Of a stretch of 18,150 nt of DNA, positions 1 to 8,029 are shown in pieces. Both the position numbers and the translations under genes were made by a program. The stretch is taken from the NCBI GenBank assembly GCA_047635375.1, contig JBLIKP010000051.1, forward strand, positions 1-18,150, in the 5' to 3' direction. The notes beneath the pieces are model-generated. The model saw only the letters and a list, made by a program, of their open reading frames with translations. It was not told where the DNA came from and did no database searches. This DNA comes from JBLIKP01 sp047635375 (GTDB taxonomy: Bacteria > Bacteroidota > Bacteroidia > Sphingobacteriales > Sphingobacteriaceae). Positions within the stretch are counted from its first letter, which is position 1; every line of letters begins with the position of its first letter.

Positions 1-94
1 AGTAGAAAAAGGAAAAATCAAATTTTCTGACCATGAAATCCCCGTGTCAGATTCGTTTAAAGATCAATTTAACGAATTCCTTAAGTCGAAATAA
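1..94 (+). CDS. LytTR-type response regulator, C-terminal end only (partial)
   Basis: An open frame enters from the left edge and stops with TAA at 92-94, giving 30 residues that end in IPVSDSFKDQFNEFL. This is the typical end of a LytTR DNA-binding domain: a strand with a short turn, then the 'I-P-(V/I)-(S/G)-x-x-(Y/F)-(K/R)-x-x-F' pattern. LytTR proteins are usually the regulator half of two-component systems and bind promoter DNA. Only three bases separate its stop from the stop of the convergent gene at 98. The receiver domain and any partner kinase lie outside the window, so the identity rests on a short stretch. A different regulator carrying a LytTR domain would look the same here. Confidence 0.55.
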   Translation, partial: VEKGKIKFSDHEIPVSDSFKDQFNEFLKSK

Positions 95-97
95 GGC

Positions 98-1774
98 TTA
101 ATTAGTAATTGAAACCACACCTTTAATGGACTCTGTCCTACCGTCGGTGAAAGTTACAGACCCAGTATATGGGTATGCTCCAATAATTTTAGCGGCATCT
201 GCATTTGGTCTCCATTGCTCGGTCACAGAGTTAGTTCTAAAGACTTCTTCTCCCCAGCGGTTGTATACTTGAAGATTAAACGAAGCTATACCAGAAGCCA
301 GGAATTTCCATTCATCATTTATGTTATCGCCGTTCGGGCTGAAGGAGTTTGGAATATGAAGGTAAATTGCATCAGCAGGTGTAACTACATTGGCTATATC
401 AACTACTGAAGTAGAAGTATCTAAACAGCCGTTTTCTGATTCGATGATATGGGTGACGTTATACACTCCATCGTCTGGGAAATTGATGAAAGGATTTTCG
501 TCGTTTGAAGGTGCTCCAAAGCCAAATTCCCAAGTTGAGTTACCACTTAAGGCATTTCTGTTGAATTCAAATGCGTAAGTCCCTACTTTATTGGAGGTGT
601 AAGTTGCGTCTCCTCCCTCGAAAACCGTGAATGAACCATTTTCAAAAATGCTGCACCCCTTTCCATTTCTCCCGGTGATTTTCACAAAGAATGGATATTC
701 ACCGGCCACTCCACTGGTGTAAGTGAAAAAAGTATTTCCACTATTGCTAAGGTTGAAATTTGATGGTGAAGTATAGGTATATCTGAAAGGAGAAGCTCCT
801 CCAGTGGTGTTGACATTTATGGTTACTAATTCTCCGGGACAGGCGTCGTTCACTTCAATCGTTGCCTTTTGAGCTTCAGGAGTACCTAGTTTTAGAATCC
901 CCCCTGTTCCTAAGTTTTTACAAACATCTTCAACTTCGCCGGTTAGTTCAATAAAAATAGAATCGCCAGCCAGGATTTCGTTATCAAGAATTAGGGTATA
1001 ATCTTTTCCATAACTAACATCTAGCGTACAAATGTCAGAATAAATCTGGTCGATTGAATATATCCCACTTGTTGAGCTTATTGTTAAATCTGAAAGATCG
1101 AAAGAGTTGCATAGAATGTTTTCCGAAAATCGGATATGAAGACTGTCGGTCCCACAAGAAACCTCGGCTCTTAGTTCTTCTCTTATTGATGGGTCAGTAA
1201 CGTCAAAAATAGACACGTCAGAATATGTTGCAAAATCGATGGTATATCCCGATTGGCTGCTGGAGAAATTGCTTACGTTTATCACATAAATTCCTCCCTG
1301 AACTACGGGGATAAGACTATTAATTAATGTTCCACCTGCACCTTGACTGTTCCCCGTTCCTGCGGCAGTTGCTCCGGTGGGTCCTGCGGAAATAGCGTAA
1401 TTACAGCTAATTTCAAGATTTCTATCAATGGCTATGTCTGAGCAGGGATTGTTCGTTAAGTCATAAACTGCCCAATCGTAATCGTCAATAGCAACGGAAT
1501 TGGGAGTGATTAGGAATCCTAAATTTCCAGCACTTTCGGCAGTAAAAGTATACCAAACATCATTTACCTCACCACTTTGCAAGCACGAATTCGGCCCGAT
1601 TTCATTTGGATTTCTACCCTGGCCATTGTAAGAATTAGGCTGCACATAAGTGTCAAAACAAATAGGGAGTGCATAGGGACAATCTTGTTCTAGTTTTTGG
1701 CCCTTGGCTGGGAGTGAAAACAATACTACAACACAAATTAGAAACGGAGCGATAATTTGAAATTTTTTTGACAT
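98..1774 (-). CDS. Secreted surface protein with type B (gliding-motility-type) T9SS C-terminal domain
   Basis: The protein has about 558 residues. I start it at the ATG at 1774 because this gives a clean signal peptide (MSKKF, hydrophobic core, cut near PAKGQ); the ATG at 1804 would only add ten non-signal residues. The N-terminal part (DCPYALPIC, then a VWYTFTA-like strand) is a cysteine-containing beta domain common at the front of Bacteroidota surface proteins. The middle looks like Ig-like or PKD-like modules, including one with a WEFGFGAPSNDENP stretch. The last ~85 residues contain NSFSPNGDNINDEW, NRWGEEVF and a GAYPYTG-like stretch, the hallmark of the gliding-motility-associated (CHU_C, type B) sorting domain that directs export by T9SS. 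No enzymatic motif is visible, so an adhesin or structural surface role is inference. The YceI gene lies upstream on the same strand. Confidence 0.88.
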   Translation of the reverse strand: MSKKFQIIAPFLICVVVLFSLPAKGQKLEQDCPYALPICFDTYVQPNSYNGQGRNPNEIGPNSCLQSGEVNDVWYTFTAESAGNLGFLITPNSVAIDDYDWAVYDLTNNPCSDIAIDRNLEISCNYAISAGPTGATAAGTGNSQGAGGTLINSLIPVVQGGIYVINVSNFSSSQSGYTIDFATYSDVSIFDVTDPSIREELRAEVSCGTDSLHIRFSENILCNSFDLSDLTISSTSGIYSIDQIYSDICTLDVSYGKDYTLILDNEILAGDSIFIELTGEVEDVCKNLGTGGILKLGTPEAQKATIEVNDACPGELVTINVNTTGGASPFRYTYTSPSNFNLSNSGNTFFTYTSGVAGEYPFFVKITGRNGKGCSIFENGSFTVFEGGDATYTSNKVGTYAFEFNRNALSGNSTWEFGFGAPSNDENPFINFPDDGVYNVTHIIESENGCLDTSTSVVDIANVVTPADAIYLHIPNSFSPNGDNINDEWKFLASGIASFNLQVYNRWGEEVFRTNSVTEQWRPNADAAKIIGAYPYTGSVTFTDGRTESIKGVVSITN

Positions 1775-1807
1775 TGGATAGAATGGGTAGATTGGGGTAT
1801 GCAATTT

Positions 1808-1833
1808 AAATAATAATACGCGGATTATTATTT
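1808..1833. repeat. Perfect 10-bp AT-only inverted repeat between the YceI gene and the type B gene
   Basis: AAATAATAAT and ATTATTATTT flank a six-base centre (ACGCGG). The palindrome lies about 28 bases past the YceI stop and 34 bases before the start of the next minus-strand gene. It could be a weak terminator-like hairpin or an operator-like site. The arms contain no G or C and no T-run follows directly, so I do not call it a terminator. Confidence 0.45.
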
Positions 1834-1860
1834 TGTTTTGAGGTTAATATGCCCAATTCT

Positions 1861-2394
1861 CTAATTTAATGAAGGGACAGTATAAACCACAATTTGAATT
1901 TTTACCAAATCATCAATAGTAAATGTGCTGTAATCGTCGGCAATGTCAAAATCAAAACGATTTATAGCAAACCTTCCTATAAAAGATTGATTTTTAAAAA
2001 CGAATGGAATTTCAATATTCTTTGAAACGCCGTTTAAAGTTAGTTTTCCTTTGGCCACATGCCCCCTTCCCGTGGCTACAATTTCAGTAGATTTGAAGCA
2101 CATTTCAGGATATTTATTTACATCAATTATATCAGGTTGAGTAATGTATGCATCTCTAATTTCATTATCGGTTGAGATTTTTCTAGCGTCAAGACAAACA
2201 TGAAACCGTGAGTCTTCTAAGTTTTCGGCGTTAAACTTTACCTCACCATTTATACCATTAATTTTGCCTTCAACTTTTCTGAATTTCAAATGGCCTACTT
2301 CAAATTCAGCATAGGATGCATAGGGGATTAGTCTCTGCGCGAAGCAAAAAATAGGAAGCGAAAAAAGAAGGATTAAAGTTAAAACGGGCCGCAT
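1861..2394 (-). CDS. YceI-family periplasmic protein
   Basis: The protein has 177 residues with a signal peptide at 1-20 (hydrophobic core, cut after CFAQ). The mature part shows the YceI pattern: an early strand with AEFEVGHLKFRKVEGK, a variant of the usual 'F.i.h......G.f' start; a central DARKISTDNEIRDAYI with the later D-KYPEMCFKST, matching the family's 'R-D-x-H-L/F...D-V-x-K-Y-P-x-x-x-F' core; then G-L-L-N-G-V-S-K type strands (KGKLTLNGVSKNIEIPF). YceI proteins are extended lipocalin-like barrels that bind polyisoprenoid or other amphiphilic ligands. The specific ligand cannot be told from sequence. The gene is 57 bases downstream of the decayed cyclase and on the same strand as its neighbours. 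No paired cytochrome b561 gene is next to it. Confidence 0.85.
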   Translation of the reverse strand: MRPVLTLILLFSLPIFCFAQRLIPYASYAEFEVGHLKFRKVEGKINGINGEVKFNAENLEDSRFHVCLDARKISTDNEIRDAYITQPDIIDVNKYPEMCFKSTEIVATGRGHVAKGKLTLNGVSKNIEIPFVFKNQSFIGRFAINRFDFDIADDYSTFTIDDLVKIQIVVYTVPSLN

Positions 2395-2451
2395 TAAAAT
2401 TTCGATTTGGGCATTTTCGTTGAATTTAACTATTATTTAAATCAATTTATT

Positions 2452-2718
2452 TTATCCAACAAAACACATATCCAATAGACCGGTATTTTTGGTTTGAATC
2501 TTTCCCCTAGGGATGAAATTGAAATCGTCTTTTATAATATTGTAAGTTGACTGGCTTACATTAACCTTCCCTGTTTCACCTGATGATTCCATGCGAGAAG
2601 CTATATTTACAGTGTTCCCCCAAATGTCGTAAGCAAATTTTATTGATCCAACCACACCAGCCACACCAGGTCCCTAGTGGGTTTCTATTCTAATTTCAAA
2701 GGTTGGCTTGTTTTTTAC
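2452..2718 (-). pseudogene. Decayed class III adenylate/guanylate cyclase fragment (C-terminal half of catalytic domain)
   Basis: The minus-strand frame reads FEIRIETH, then TAG at 2674-2676, then GPGVAGVVGSIKFAYDIWG and onward to a normal C-terminal end at 2452. This matches the class III cyclase core 'RIGIHTGPVVAGVVG..KFAYDIWGDTVN.ASRMES', including the D-I-W-G-x-x-V-N nucleotide-binding stretch, but the GIHTG turn has become ETH-stop. Homology begins at about 2718, right at the stop codon of the large upstream gene, so the regulatory domains and the first half of the catalytic domain, with its metal-binding aspartates, are gone. A GTG at 2664 could start a 70-residue product, but that piece cannot be an active cyclase. 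I therefore read it as a relic left by a deletion or rearrangement. Confidence 0.85.
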
Positions 2719-2719
2719 T

Positions 2720-5700
2720 TTAATCAATTATTATTTTTTTGGTATGGAGATCATTTCTACTCCTAATTTGTAATAGATAAACTCCTTTTGGCTTATTTTC
2801 TAATGAAATAATTGTCTGAATCCCATTTTTGGAATTGTTTATGGTTTCGTTATAAACCACCTTACCAACAGCATTTAATACGGTGAAGGTTATTTCTTTA
2901 GAACTAGGCTCATAAAAATCAATATTGATTATTCCGGAACTTGGATTTGGGTAAATATTAAAAATTGAGCTTGTTGAATTTTCGTTAACTCTTACAGTAG
3001 GCGACCCTACTCCAAACACATAATAAATGCCACCACCAAAATCGGGGTTAAAATTTGTAGTTAGGTTAGAGTTGTCTAAATCACGAAGGAGTAAAGATCC
3101 TGATCCAAATTGTGATGCAGCAAAAAATGAAAGTCCGTTTTGTCCATAAGACCCAACCATGCGGTCTTCAAAGTCCATAATGTAACAACCCTCTTCAAGG
3201 TTCATGGTGTAGGTATGGTTTGTGTTTGCACTGAAATCAACCGGCGTTTTGGCTAAAAATTCTTCGCCAGTTGCATTTGCGATGGTGAATCTGTTTTCGG
3301 TATATGCAGTATTTGACCTGAATCTTAATTCTAAATTTCCGCTTAAGCGAGCAAATGGGTCGAATTTAGAGGTCGAAAGGTCGTTAGAAGGATTCTCGTC
3401 GGCAGCACCGTTAACCTCCGTAATCTGCGCATTAAAAGTTGATGCTCCTTCTTTCCAAAAACTCATTCCTGTTGGAAGTTCAATAGAAACCTTCTCTAAA
3501 AAATTTATACTTCCTTCCCAGATGTATTCGCTCTTAGAATCATTACCTACCCAGAAATTGATTTTTATGGATGTAATCTCATTTGAACCTGTGTTTTCTA
3601 CTGTGATCAGCGGATTTTCACATGAGGGGTTAAGTTTTTTATACCTAGAACCATTGTTTGGACGTGATATTTCAGTAATTCTAGCGTCAGTTGCGAAATT
3701 TGGAGCTCCGTAAACGACAAGCTGATTGTTTACAATGTAGCGAGAATCGCCGCTTCCTGAGGTTACTGTGTAATCCAAAGTCACTGGATTTGCTGCACCA
3801 TCTTCATTCGTAAATTCGTATTCTACCAAGTCTGAAGGAGCGCCAGGGCACCAACCAGCACGATCGTAAATCCATGTTCCTCCTTGTGGTTGGATCGGGT
3901 TAAATGAACATTCAGTTGAAATTCGTCTCGAAATATTTTTTCCGTTTACAGTGTAGGTATGGTTTCTTGGGATAAACTCACCCTCTTGACCGTGCCCAGT
4001 AATTACCGATCTATATTTATAGCTTTTTGTGCCTTCTTCAAGGTTGATTGTTCTCGGTTCAAAAGCATTGTCGGCTTGAATGTTTTGGTAGTTTGTAGAG
4101 CTCACTGGCCATATCTGGTGGAAGGCCAACACATCCCTAACAGGTGTCCCCTTGATAAAGCCAAAACGGATATCCATTTGCTCTTGGTTTTGTCCGCCAA
4201 ACTCAAGGCTTAAACGCTTATTACCTTTTAAAACTGGGCCAAAATCGGTCAAGTTAAATTCCCACATCTCCCCATTCACTCCGAAATCTAAATTGATTCC
4301 ATAAGGAGTAACAAAAGACATGATTTCAACTTTTTTATCGATATAACGGTAATAATTTAAGTCTTCAATTTCAATGGTCCCGGCAGTATCAAAAGCGATT
4401 TCATCAATTTTGTCTCCATTCTCATTAAATATGATTCCGGCAGTAGCCAAGTGCTTTTCATCAATTATTGTGGAAACTACTTCTCCATTTTCCACCTTAT
4501 TTTCTTTTATGATAAAGGCCGATTGGAAAAGGGTGTCATAGGTTGTATTTGAAGCTGTAGATAATGTGTATTCACCCACTACAAAGTCAATACTAGGTCT
4601 TGCGTTTGCTAAGCTAAATCCTTTGAAAACGTCTCTGGCAAAATGATCTTTATGTCCTACAATATCGTTTTTGTTGATAATGGCTTGCGCCGAAGAAATG
4701 TCAGTAACGCCATCTGCCCCCGAGCGTAAACGACTCACTAAATTTGCAGATAAATCAGAATATAACGTTGGGTCTCCTGCCATGGCGCGTTGAACTTCTC
4801 CAATGGTCAAGGCCTTGTCCCAAACGGCAAAATCGTCGATGTCGCCAGAATACACAGGGTTGCCTGTAATGCTTGTTCCAAGCACGAAGCGCTTTATGTC
4901 GACTGTCTTAATTTTGCCAACTGCTCCTACCCATTCTGATCCGTTAAGGAACATTGTTAGTTGTCCTGTTGTGGCATTTTTTACAAAAGCCCAATGATTC
5001 CATTGGCCGGCGTAATCTTCAAGGTTTGCTAATTTGTTAATACGGTCATATCCTGATCCGTCGTTTCCGCAGTCCCAATACACGTTTTTATTTGACCATG
5101 GTAAATGAACATTTGCCTGGCGGATGTTATCATCATCAACCCCTTCAAAAATTGTTGAATTGTTGGATCCTAAAAAGTCAGGGTTTCCCTTGGTCCAAAA
5201 AGAAAAAGAAACTTCGTTGTTTATGCTTGAAAAATCAACTTCATCTAAAGACAGATTTCCTGCTCCTGAAAACGAGGAGTAACCATATTCTGAACTTACC
5301 AATGATTTAGAATCAGCGGCGGTTGAACCTGCAATTACGGTGTTGTTGTTTGCATTGTCGTAGCTAATTTCTAGAATAATATTCGATAAACCGTCCCAGT
5401 CAAAGTTGGTGTAAAACCTGAAAAAATTCTCACCTAATTTAGGAGCGACATCGTTGAAAAAGACTTCGGTAAAACCGTCCATGTCAACTGACCCCGGATC
5501 TAAGATATTTTTGGTGGTTGGTTTAATTTTTATTTTGAAGTTCTTTAATTCCCCATCAATTTTAAGGGCGTTTAGTTTTATTCCGCTTAAAGCTGAAGCC
5601 GAAAGGCCTGCGTTTTGAAGCTCAGTTAAGGTGTAAAGCAATTGGATTTTATTTGCTTGGCCACCTTGGTTCAATGTTTTTACCGAATTGACACCCAAAT

Positions 5701-6160
5701 TTAATGAGTAAATGGTTTCTGAAGTTGTATCAGAATAACTTACATCTTTCTTATTTAGTTCAATAAGATTATAGGTCTGAGCGTTTGTGTATGGGAATGT
5801 AGCAGCAGAAAAGCCTGGAATAGTATGTGACTTATACCCTGCAACAGCCGAGTCGACTGAGGAAGTGTCTGTAATGAAAGTATTGCAACTGTAATCCCAT
5901 TCCCCGCATCCTTTGTTTCTGTCGGCACCGGTGGAAACTAATGCGTTTTTGCAACGCATGCGGTATTCCATTACGATCTTTTGATATTGGTTATGATCCC
6001 CTTCTGGGAAATCAAAGAAGTAGCTTCTTCCAGTGCTGTCAAAGGTTAAGGTTTGGACCCAGGTGGTGTCACCTTGTGCTTTTGAAATATTGGGTAAGCT
6101 TAGAATTGCTATGAAGGCGATAAAAGCAATTTTTGAAAGTAAGGAGCACTTAAACGTCAT
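2720..6160 (-). CDS. Peptide-N-glycosidase F-like secreted protein with internal LamG domain and T9SS type A tail
   Basis: The protein has 1146 residues with a signal peptide at 1-29. Residues ~35-100 match the start of PNGase F, with GCGEWDY at 84-90; D89 aligns with catalytic D60. The fold resumes at ~608 (FVTPYG 616-621, LTDFGPVLKGN, GTPVRDV) and continues through GEFIPR, where E728 aligns with E206, and DRAGWCPG at 766-773, which is also present in PNGase F. The position of E118 appears to be glycine, so activity is uncertain. Between the two halves lie ~500 extra residues, including a LamG/concanavalin-like domain at ~300-460 (SFSFWTKG, WNHWAFVKN, GDIDDFAVWDKAL). After the C-terminal jelly roll (to ~833) come a CARDB-like segment, another beta domain and a T9SS type A sorting domain (IYPNPSSG ~1075 to the end). 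The family removes N-glycans from glycoproteins; a surface or secreted role is likely. Confidence 0.85.
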   Translation of the reverse strand: MTFKCSLLSKIAFIAFIAILSLPNISKAQGDTTWVQTLTFDSTGRSYFFDFPEGDHNQYQKIVMEYRMRCKNALVSTGADRNKGCGEWDYSCNTFITDTSSVDSAVAGYKSHTIPGFSAATFPYTNAQTYNLIELNKKDVSYSDTTSETIYSLNLGVNSVKTLNQGGQANKIQLLYTLTELQNAGLSASALSGIKLNALKIDGELKNFKIKIKPTTKNILDPGSVDMDGFTEVFFNDVAPKLGENFFRFYTNFDWDGLSNIILEISYDNANNNTVIAGSTAADSKSLVSSEYGYSSFSGAGNLSLDEVDFSSINNEVSFSFWTKGNPDFLGSNNSTIFEGVDDDNIRQANVHLPWSNKNVYWDCGNDGSGYDRINKLANLEDYAGQWNHWAFVKNATTGQLTMFLNGSEWVGAVGKIKTVDIKRFVLGTSITGNPVYSGDIDDFAVWDKALTIGEVQRAMAGDPTLYSDLSANLVSRLRSGADGVTDISSAQAIINKNDIVGHKDHFARDVFKGFSLANARPSIDFVVGEYTLSTASNTTYDTLFQSAFIIKENKVENGEVVSTIIDEKHLATAGIIFNENGDKIDEIAFDTAGTIEIEDLNYYRYIDKKVEIMSFVTPYGINLDFGVNGEMWEFNLTDFGPVLKGNKRLSLEFGGQNQEQMDIRFGFIKGTPVRDVLAFHQIWPVSSTNYQNIQADNAFEPRTINLEEGTKSYKYRSVITGHGQEGEFIPRNHTYTVNGKNISRRISTECSFNPIQPQGGTWIYDRAGWCPGAPSDLVEYEFTNEDGAANPVTLDYTVTSGSGDSRYIVNNQLVVYGAPNFATDARITEISRPNNGSRYKKLNPSCENPLITVENTGSNEITSIKINFWVGNDSKSEYIWEGSINFLEKVSIELPTGMSFWKEGASTFNAQITEVNGAADENPSNDLSTSKFDPFARLSGNLELRFRSNTAYTENRFTIANATGEEFLAKTPVDFSANTNHTYTMNLEEGCYIMDFEDRMVGSYGQNGLSFFAASQFGSGSLLLRDLDNSNLTTNFNPDFGGGIYYVFGVGSPTVRVNENSTSSIFNIYPNPSSGIINIDFYEPSSKEITFTVLNAVGKVVYNETINNSKNGIQTIISLENKPKGVYLLQIRSRNDLHTKKIIID

Positions 6161-6189
6161 GTTTGTAGGGGGGTTAGTAAGAGATATTT

Positions 6190-6212
6190 AATTCAAATAT
6201 AATGTTTGAATT
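6190..6212 (-). promoter_or_regulatory. Candidate promoter (-7 element TAnnTTTG) inside an 8-bp inverted repeat
   Basis: Read on the minus strand, TATATTTG (plus-strand 6194-6201) is an exact match to the Bacteroidota -7 consensus TAnnTTTG and lies about 33 bases before the ATG of the PNGase F-like gene. It sits within a perfect inverted repeat, AATTCAAA at 6190-6197 and TTTGAATT at 6205-6212. I see no convincing -33 TTTG at the right distance. The overlap of palindrome and -7 box would suit a repressor site, but this is inference. Confidence 0.4.
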
Positions 6213-6239
6213 GTTAAAACATTAGAATTTTTCAATTGA

Positions 6240-6755
6240 TTACTTTAAACTCTTAAGCCTTCTTAGAATTCCATTTTTTATTCCTGGGGAAATAGTGTCC
6301 AGATAATAAGGGGTGGTAAGAAGCTCAATTTCGGCTTTTAGTTCAGGGTGTTTTTTAGCTACTTTGTAGATTATCACGAAAACCGATCCTCTAACAGATG
6401 CCATGTGACTTAAGTCTTCCCAGATTGAGCAGGCATTGTCAAAAAGAAATCCTTCCAATTCTTCGTCGAGGTCGTATTTTTGGAGAATGATTATTGTTTG
6501 ACGAAGATGGCCGGTTCTGGCAACTTTTAAAAAATCAATGAACCTTGGGAGGAGTGGCGCTAACCTGGGATCATTTTCCTCAATAATGTGGCCCAAAATC
6601 CAGGCTGCTCGCCAGGAATATGGCTGCTCTAAAGTGGTGGAGAATTCAACAAGAAGATCAAATAATTCAGGGCTACTTTTTACCACTCCCATTATTTCGG
6701 CCTTTTCTTTGCGGCTGTTAAGTAATGTTTTGAATTCTGATAAAATATCGGACAT
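6240..6755 (-). CDS. Small HEAT-like helical repeat protein, function unknown
   Basis: The protein has 171 residues, starting at the ATG at 6755 (MSDILSEFK). A longer frame runs up to 6950, but it would overlap the divergent gene that starts at 6830 and its extra residues look like translated non-coding sequence. The protein is soluble and almost entirely helical, with amphipathic helices of the HEAT/ARM kind: PYSWRAAWILGHI, a RLAPLLPRFIDFL-like helix, GHLRQTIIILQKY and a VRGSVFVIIYKVAKK-like helix. There is no signal peptide and no catalytic motif. Such small cytoplasmic HEAT-like proteins usually act as binding scaffolds, but no partner can be named. It lies 79 bases upstream of the PNGase F-like gene on the same strand and is divergent from the di-heme gene, sharing a 74-base control region with it. 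Confidence 0.7.
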   Translation of the reverse strand: MSDILSEFKTLLNSRKEKAEIMGVVKSSPELFDLLVEFSTTLEQPYSWRAAWILGHIIEENDPRLAPLLPRFIDFLKVARTGHLRQTIIILQKYDLDEELEGFLFDNACSIWEDLSHMASVRGSVFVIIYKVAKKHPELKAEIELLTTPYYLDTISPGIKNGILRRLKSLK

Positions 6756-6829
6756 TGATAAATATTGATTATTTTCGACGTTGTTAAAGTAGAATAAAAA
6801 GGCAATTGGACAAAAAATAGTAATACGAA

Positions 6830-7924
6830 ATGGGAACAATGAGGATTTTAGTTTGGTCGATTTTTTTAGGAATCGGTTTTGTTTCTTGTCAAGATGAAGC
6901 CCCAACAATTGTAGGTGAAGATGTGAAGTTTGATGAAACACCCTACACATTAAACTTTATAAATAATACGCTTCCGGCTCCAGTTATCCCTGAAGATAAT
7001 AAGCTTACTGTGCAAAAAGTGAGGCTTGGGAAAATGATTTTCTTTGAAAAGAAATTATCTCTTGACAATTCTATTAGTTGTTCAAGTTGCCATAACCAAG
7101 CCGACGCATTTTCTGATACGTTGCGGTTTTCTGAAGGGGTAAATAAGGCCAAAGGTGGCCGACAATCAATGGCGATTTTTAATATGGGCCTTCATGGAAA
7201 TAAATTTTTCTGGGATGGAAGAGCGCGACTTTTAAGGGATCAATCGCTATTGCCTATACAAGATGAAAATGAGCTTTCAGAAACTTTAGAAAATGTAGTA
7301 GCCAAGCTTAGCACCGAAGAAAAATATAGAAATCAATTCATTAGAGCATTTGGAACGGAGGAAATAACTTCAGAAAAAATGTCATTGGCGCTTGAAAATT
7401 ATATGCACTCCATTGTATCTGATGATTCAAAATACGATCGTTTCTTAGTAGGTACTGCACAACTCACCCAAAGCGAGGAGCGCGGGAGAATATTGTTCTT
7501 TGGGAAATACGACAAAACCAATTTGGCTAATTCCGGGGCCGACTGTAGTCGTTGTCACCTTAATGGAAATTTTGAAAACGATCGTTATACAAACAATGGG
7601 CTTGATGCCGAAGTTGATATGCGTGATTTCGGCAGGGAGTTAACCACAAAAATGCAAGGTGATCGAGGGAGATTTAAAGTTCCTTCCCTGCGAAATATCG
7701 AAAAGAGCTCACCCTACATGCACGATGGGCGTTTCCAAACGTTGGAACAAGTGGTTGAACACTATAATACTGGGATTAAAGACTCACCATCCCTTGACCA
7801 TAGTCTGCAAGAAACCCGCCAAACAGGATTAATGCTGACTGACCAAAAGAAAAAAGATCTTGTTAATTTCTTGAAGACACTAACTGATCACACTTTTTTG
7901 AATAATCCTGAATATCAATTGTAG
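6830..7924 (+). CDS. Di-heme cytochrome c peroxidase-family lipoprotein (MauG/MbnH-type), copy 1
   Basis: The protein has 364 residues; ATGs at 6830 and 6839 are both possible starts, and the second gives a tighter signal peptide. A lipobox ends at Cys20 (GFVSC), so it should be a lipoprotein. Two covalent heme sites are present, CSSCH at 84-88 and CSRCH at 239-243, with the family motifs FWDGR (127-131), FKVPSLRN (282-289) and YMHDGR (296-301). This is the bacterial di-heme peroxidase/MauG superfamily. Beside an MbnP-family gene the best fit is MbnH, a di-heme enzyme that oxidises a tryptophan in MbnP. It is about three quarters identical by eye to the protein at 9118-10209, but the signal peptides differ, and it has NMGLHG where the other has NMAWHG. 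It has no MbnP gene directly upstream. A plain cytochrome c peroxidase is the alternative. Confidence 0.9.
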   Translation: MGTMRILVWSIFLGIGFVSCQDEAPTIVGEDVKFDETPYTLNFINNTLPAPVIPEDNKLTVQKVRLGKMIFFEKKLSLDNSISCSSCHNQADAFSDTLRFSEGVNKAKGGRQSMAIFNMGLHGNKFFWDGRARLLRDQSLLPIQDENELSETLENVVAKLSTEEKYRNQFIRAFGTEEITSEKMSLALENYMHSIVSDDSKYDRFLVGTAQLTQSEERGRILFFGKYDKTNLANSGADCSRCHLNGNFENDRYTNNGLDAEVDMRDFGRELTTKMQGDRGRFKVPSLRNIEKSSPYMHDGRFQTLEQVVEHYNTGIKDSPSLDHSLQETRQTGLMLTDQKKKDLVNFLKTLTDHTFLNNPEYQL

Positions 7925-8029
7925 GTTGCTCAAGTTTCGCGGAAAATTATAAGTGTAAATCAAAATTAGGGTCATTGTTTTTTCCGACCAATATGATTTC
8001 TGATTTTTCTTTACGGGAATTCAGTGAAA

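Noticed and set aside
1775..1804. Upstream ATG for the type B sorting-domain protein
   Set aside because: The ten added residues (MHTPIYPFYP) precede a complete signal peptide and do not resemble one.
3222..3713. Plus-strand frame of 163 codons opposite the PNGase F-like gene
   Set aside because: It lies wholly within a strongly supported minus-strand gene and its translation shows no family motif; it is an antisense shadow.
6756..6950. N-terminal extension of the HEAT-like protein
   Set aside because: It would overlap the divergent di-heme gene by ~120 bases, and the extra residues have no helical repeat pattern; the ATG at 6755 fits better.
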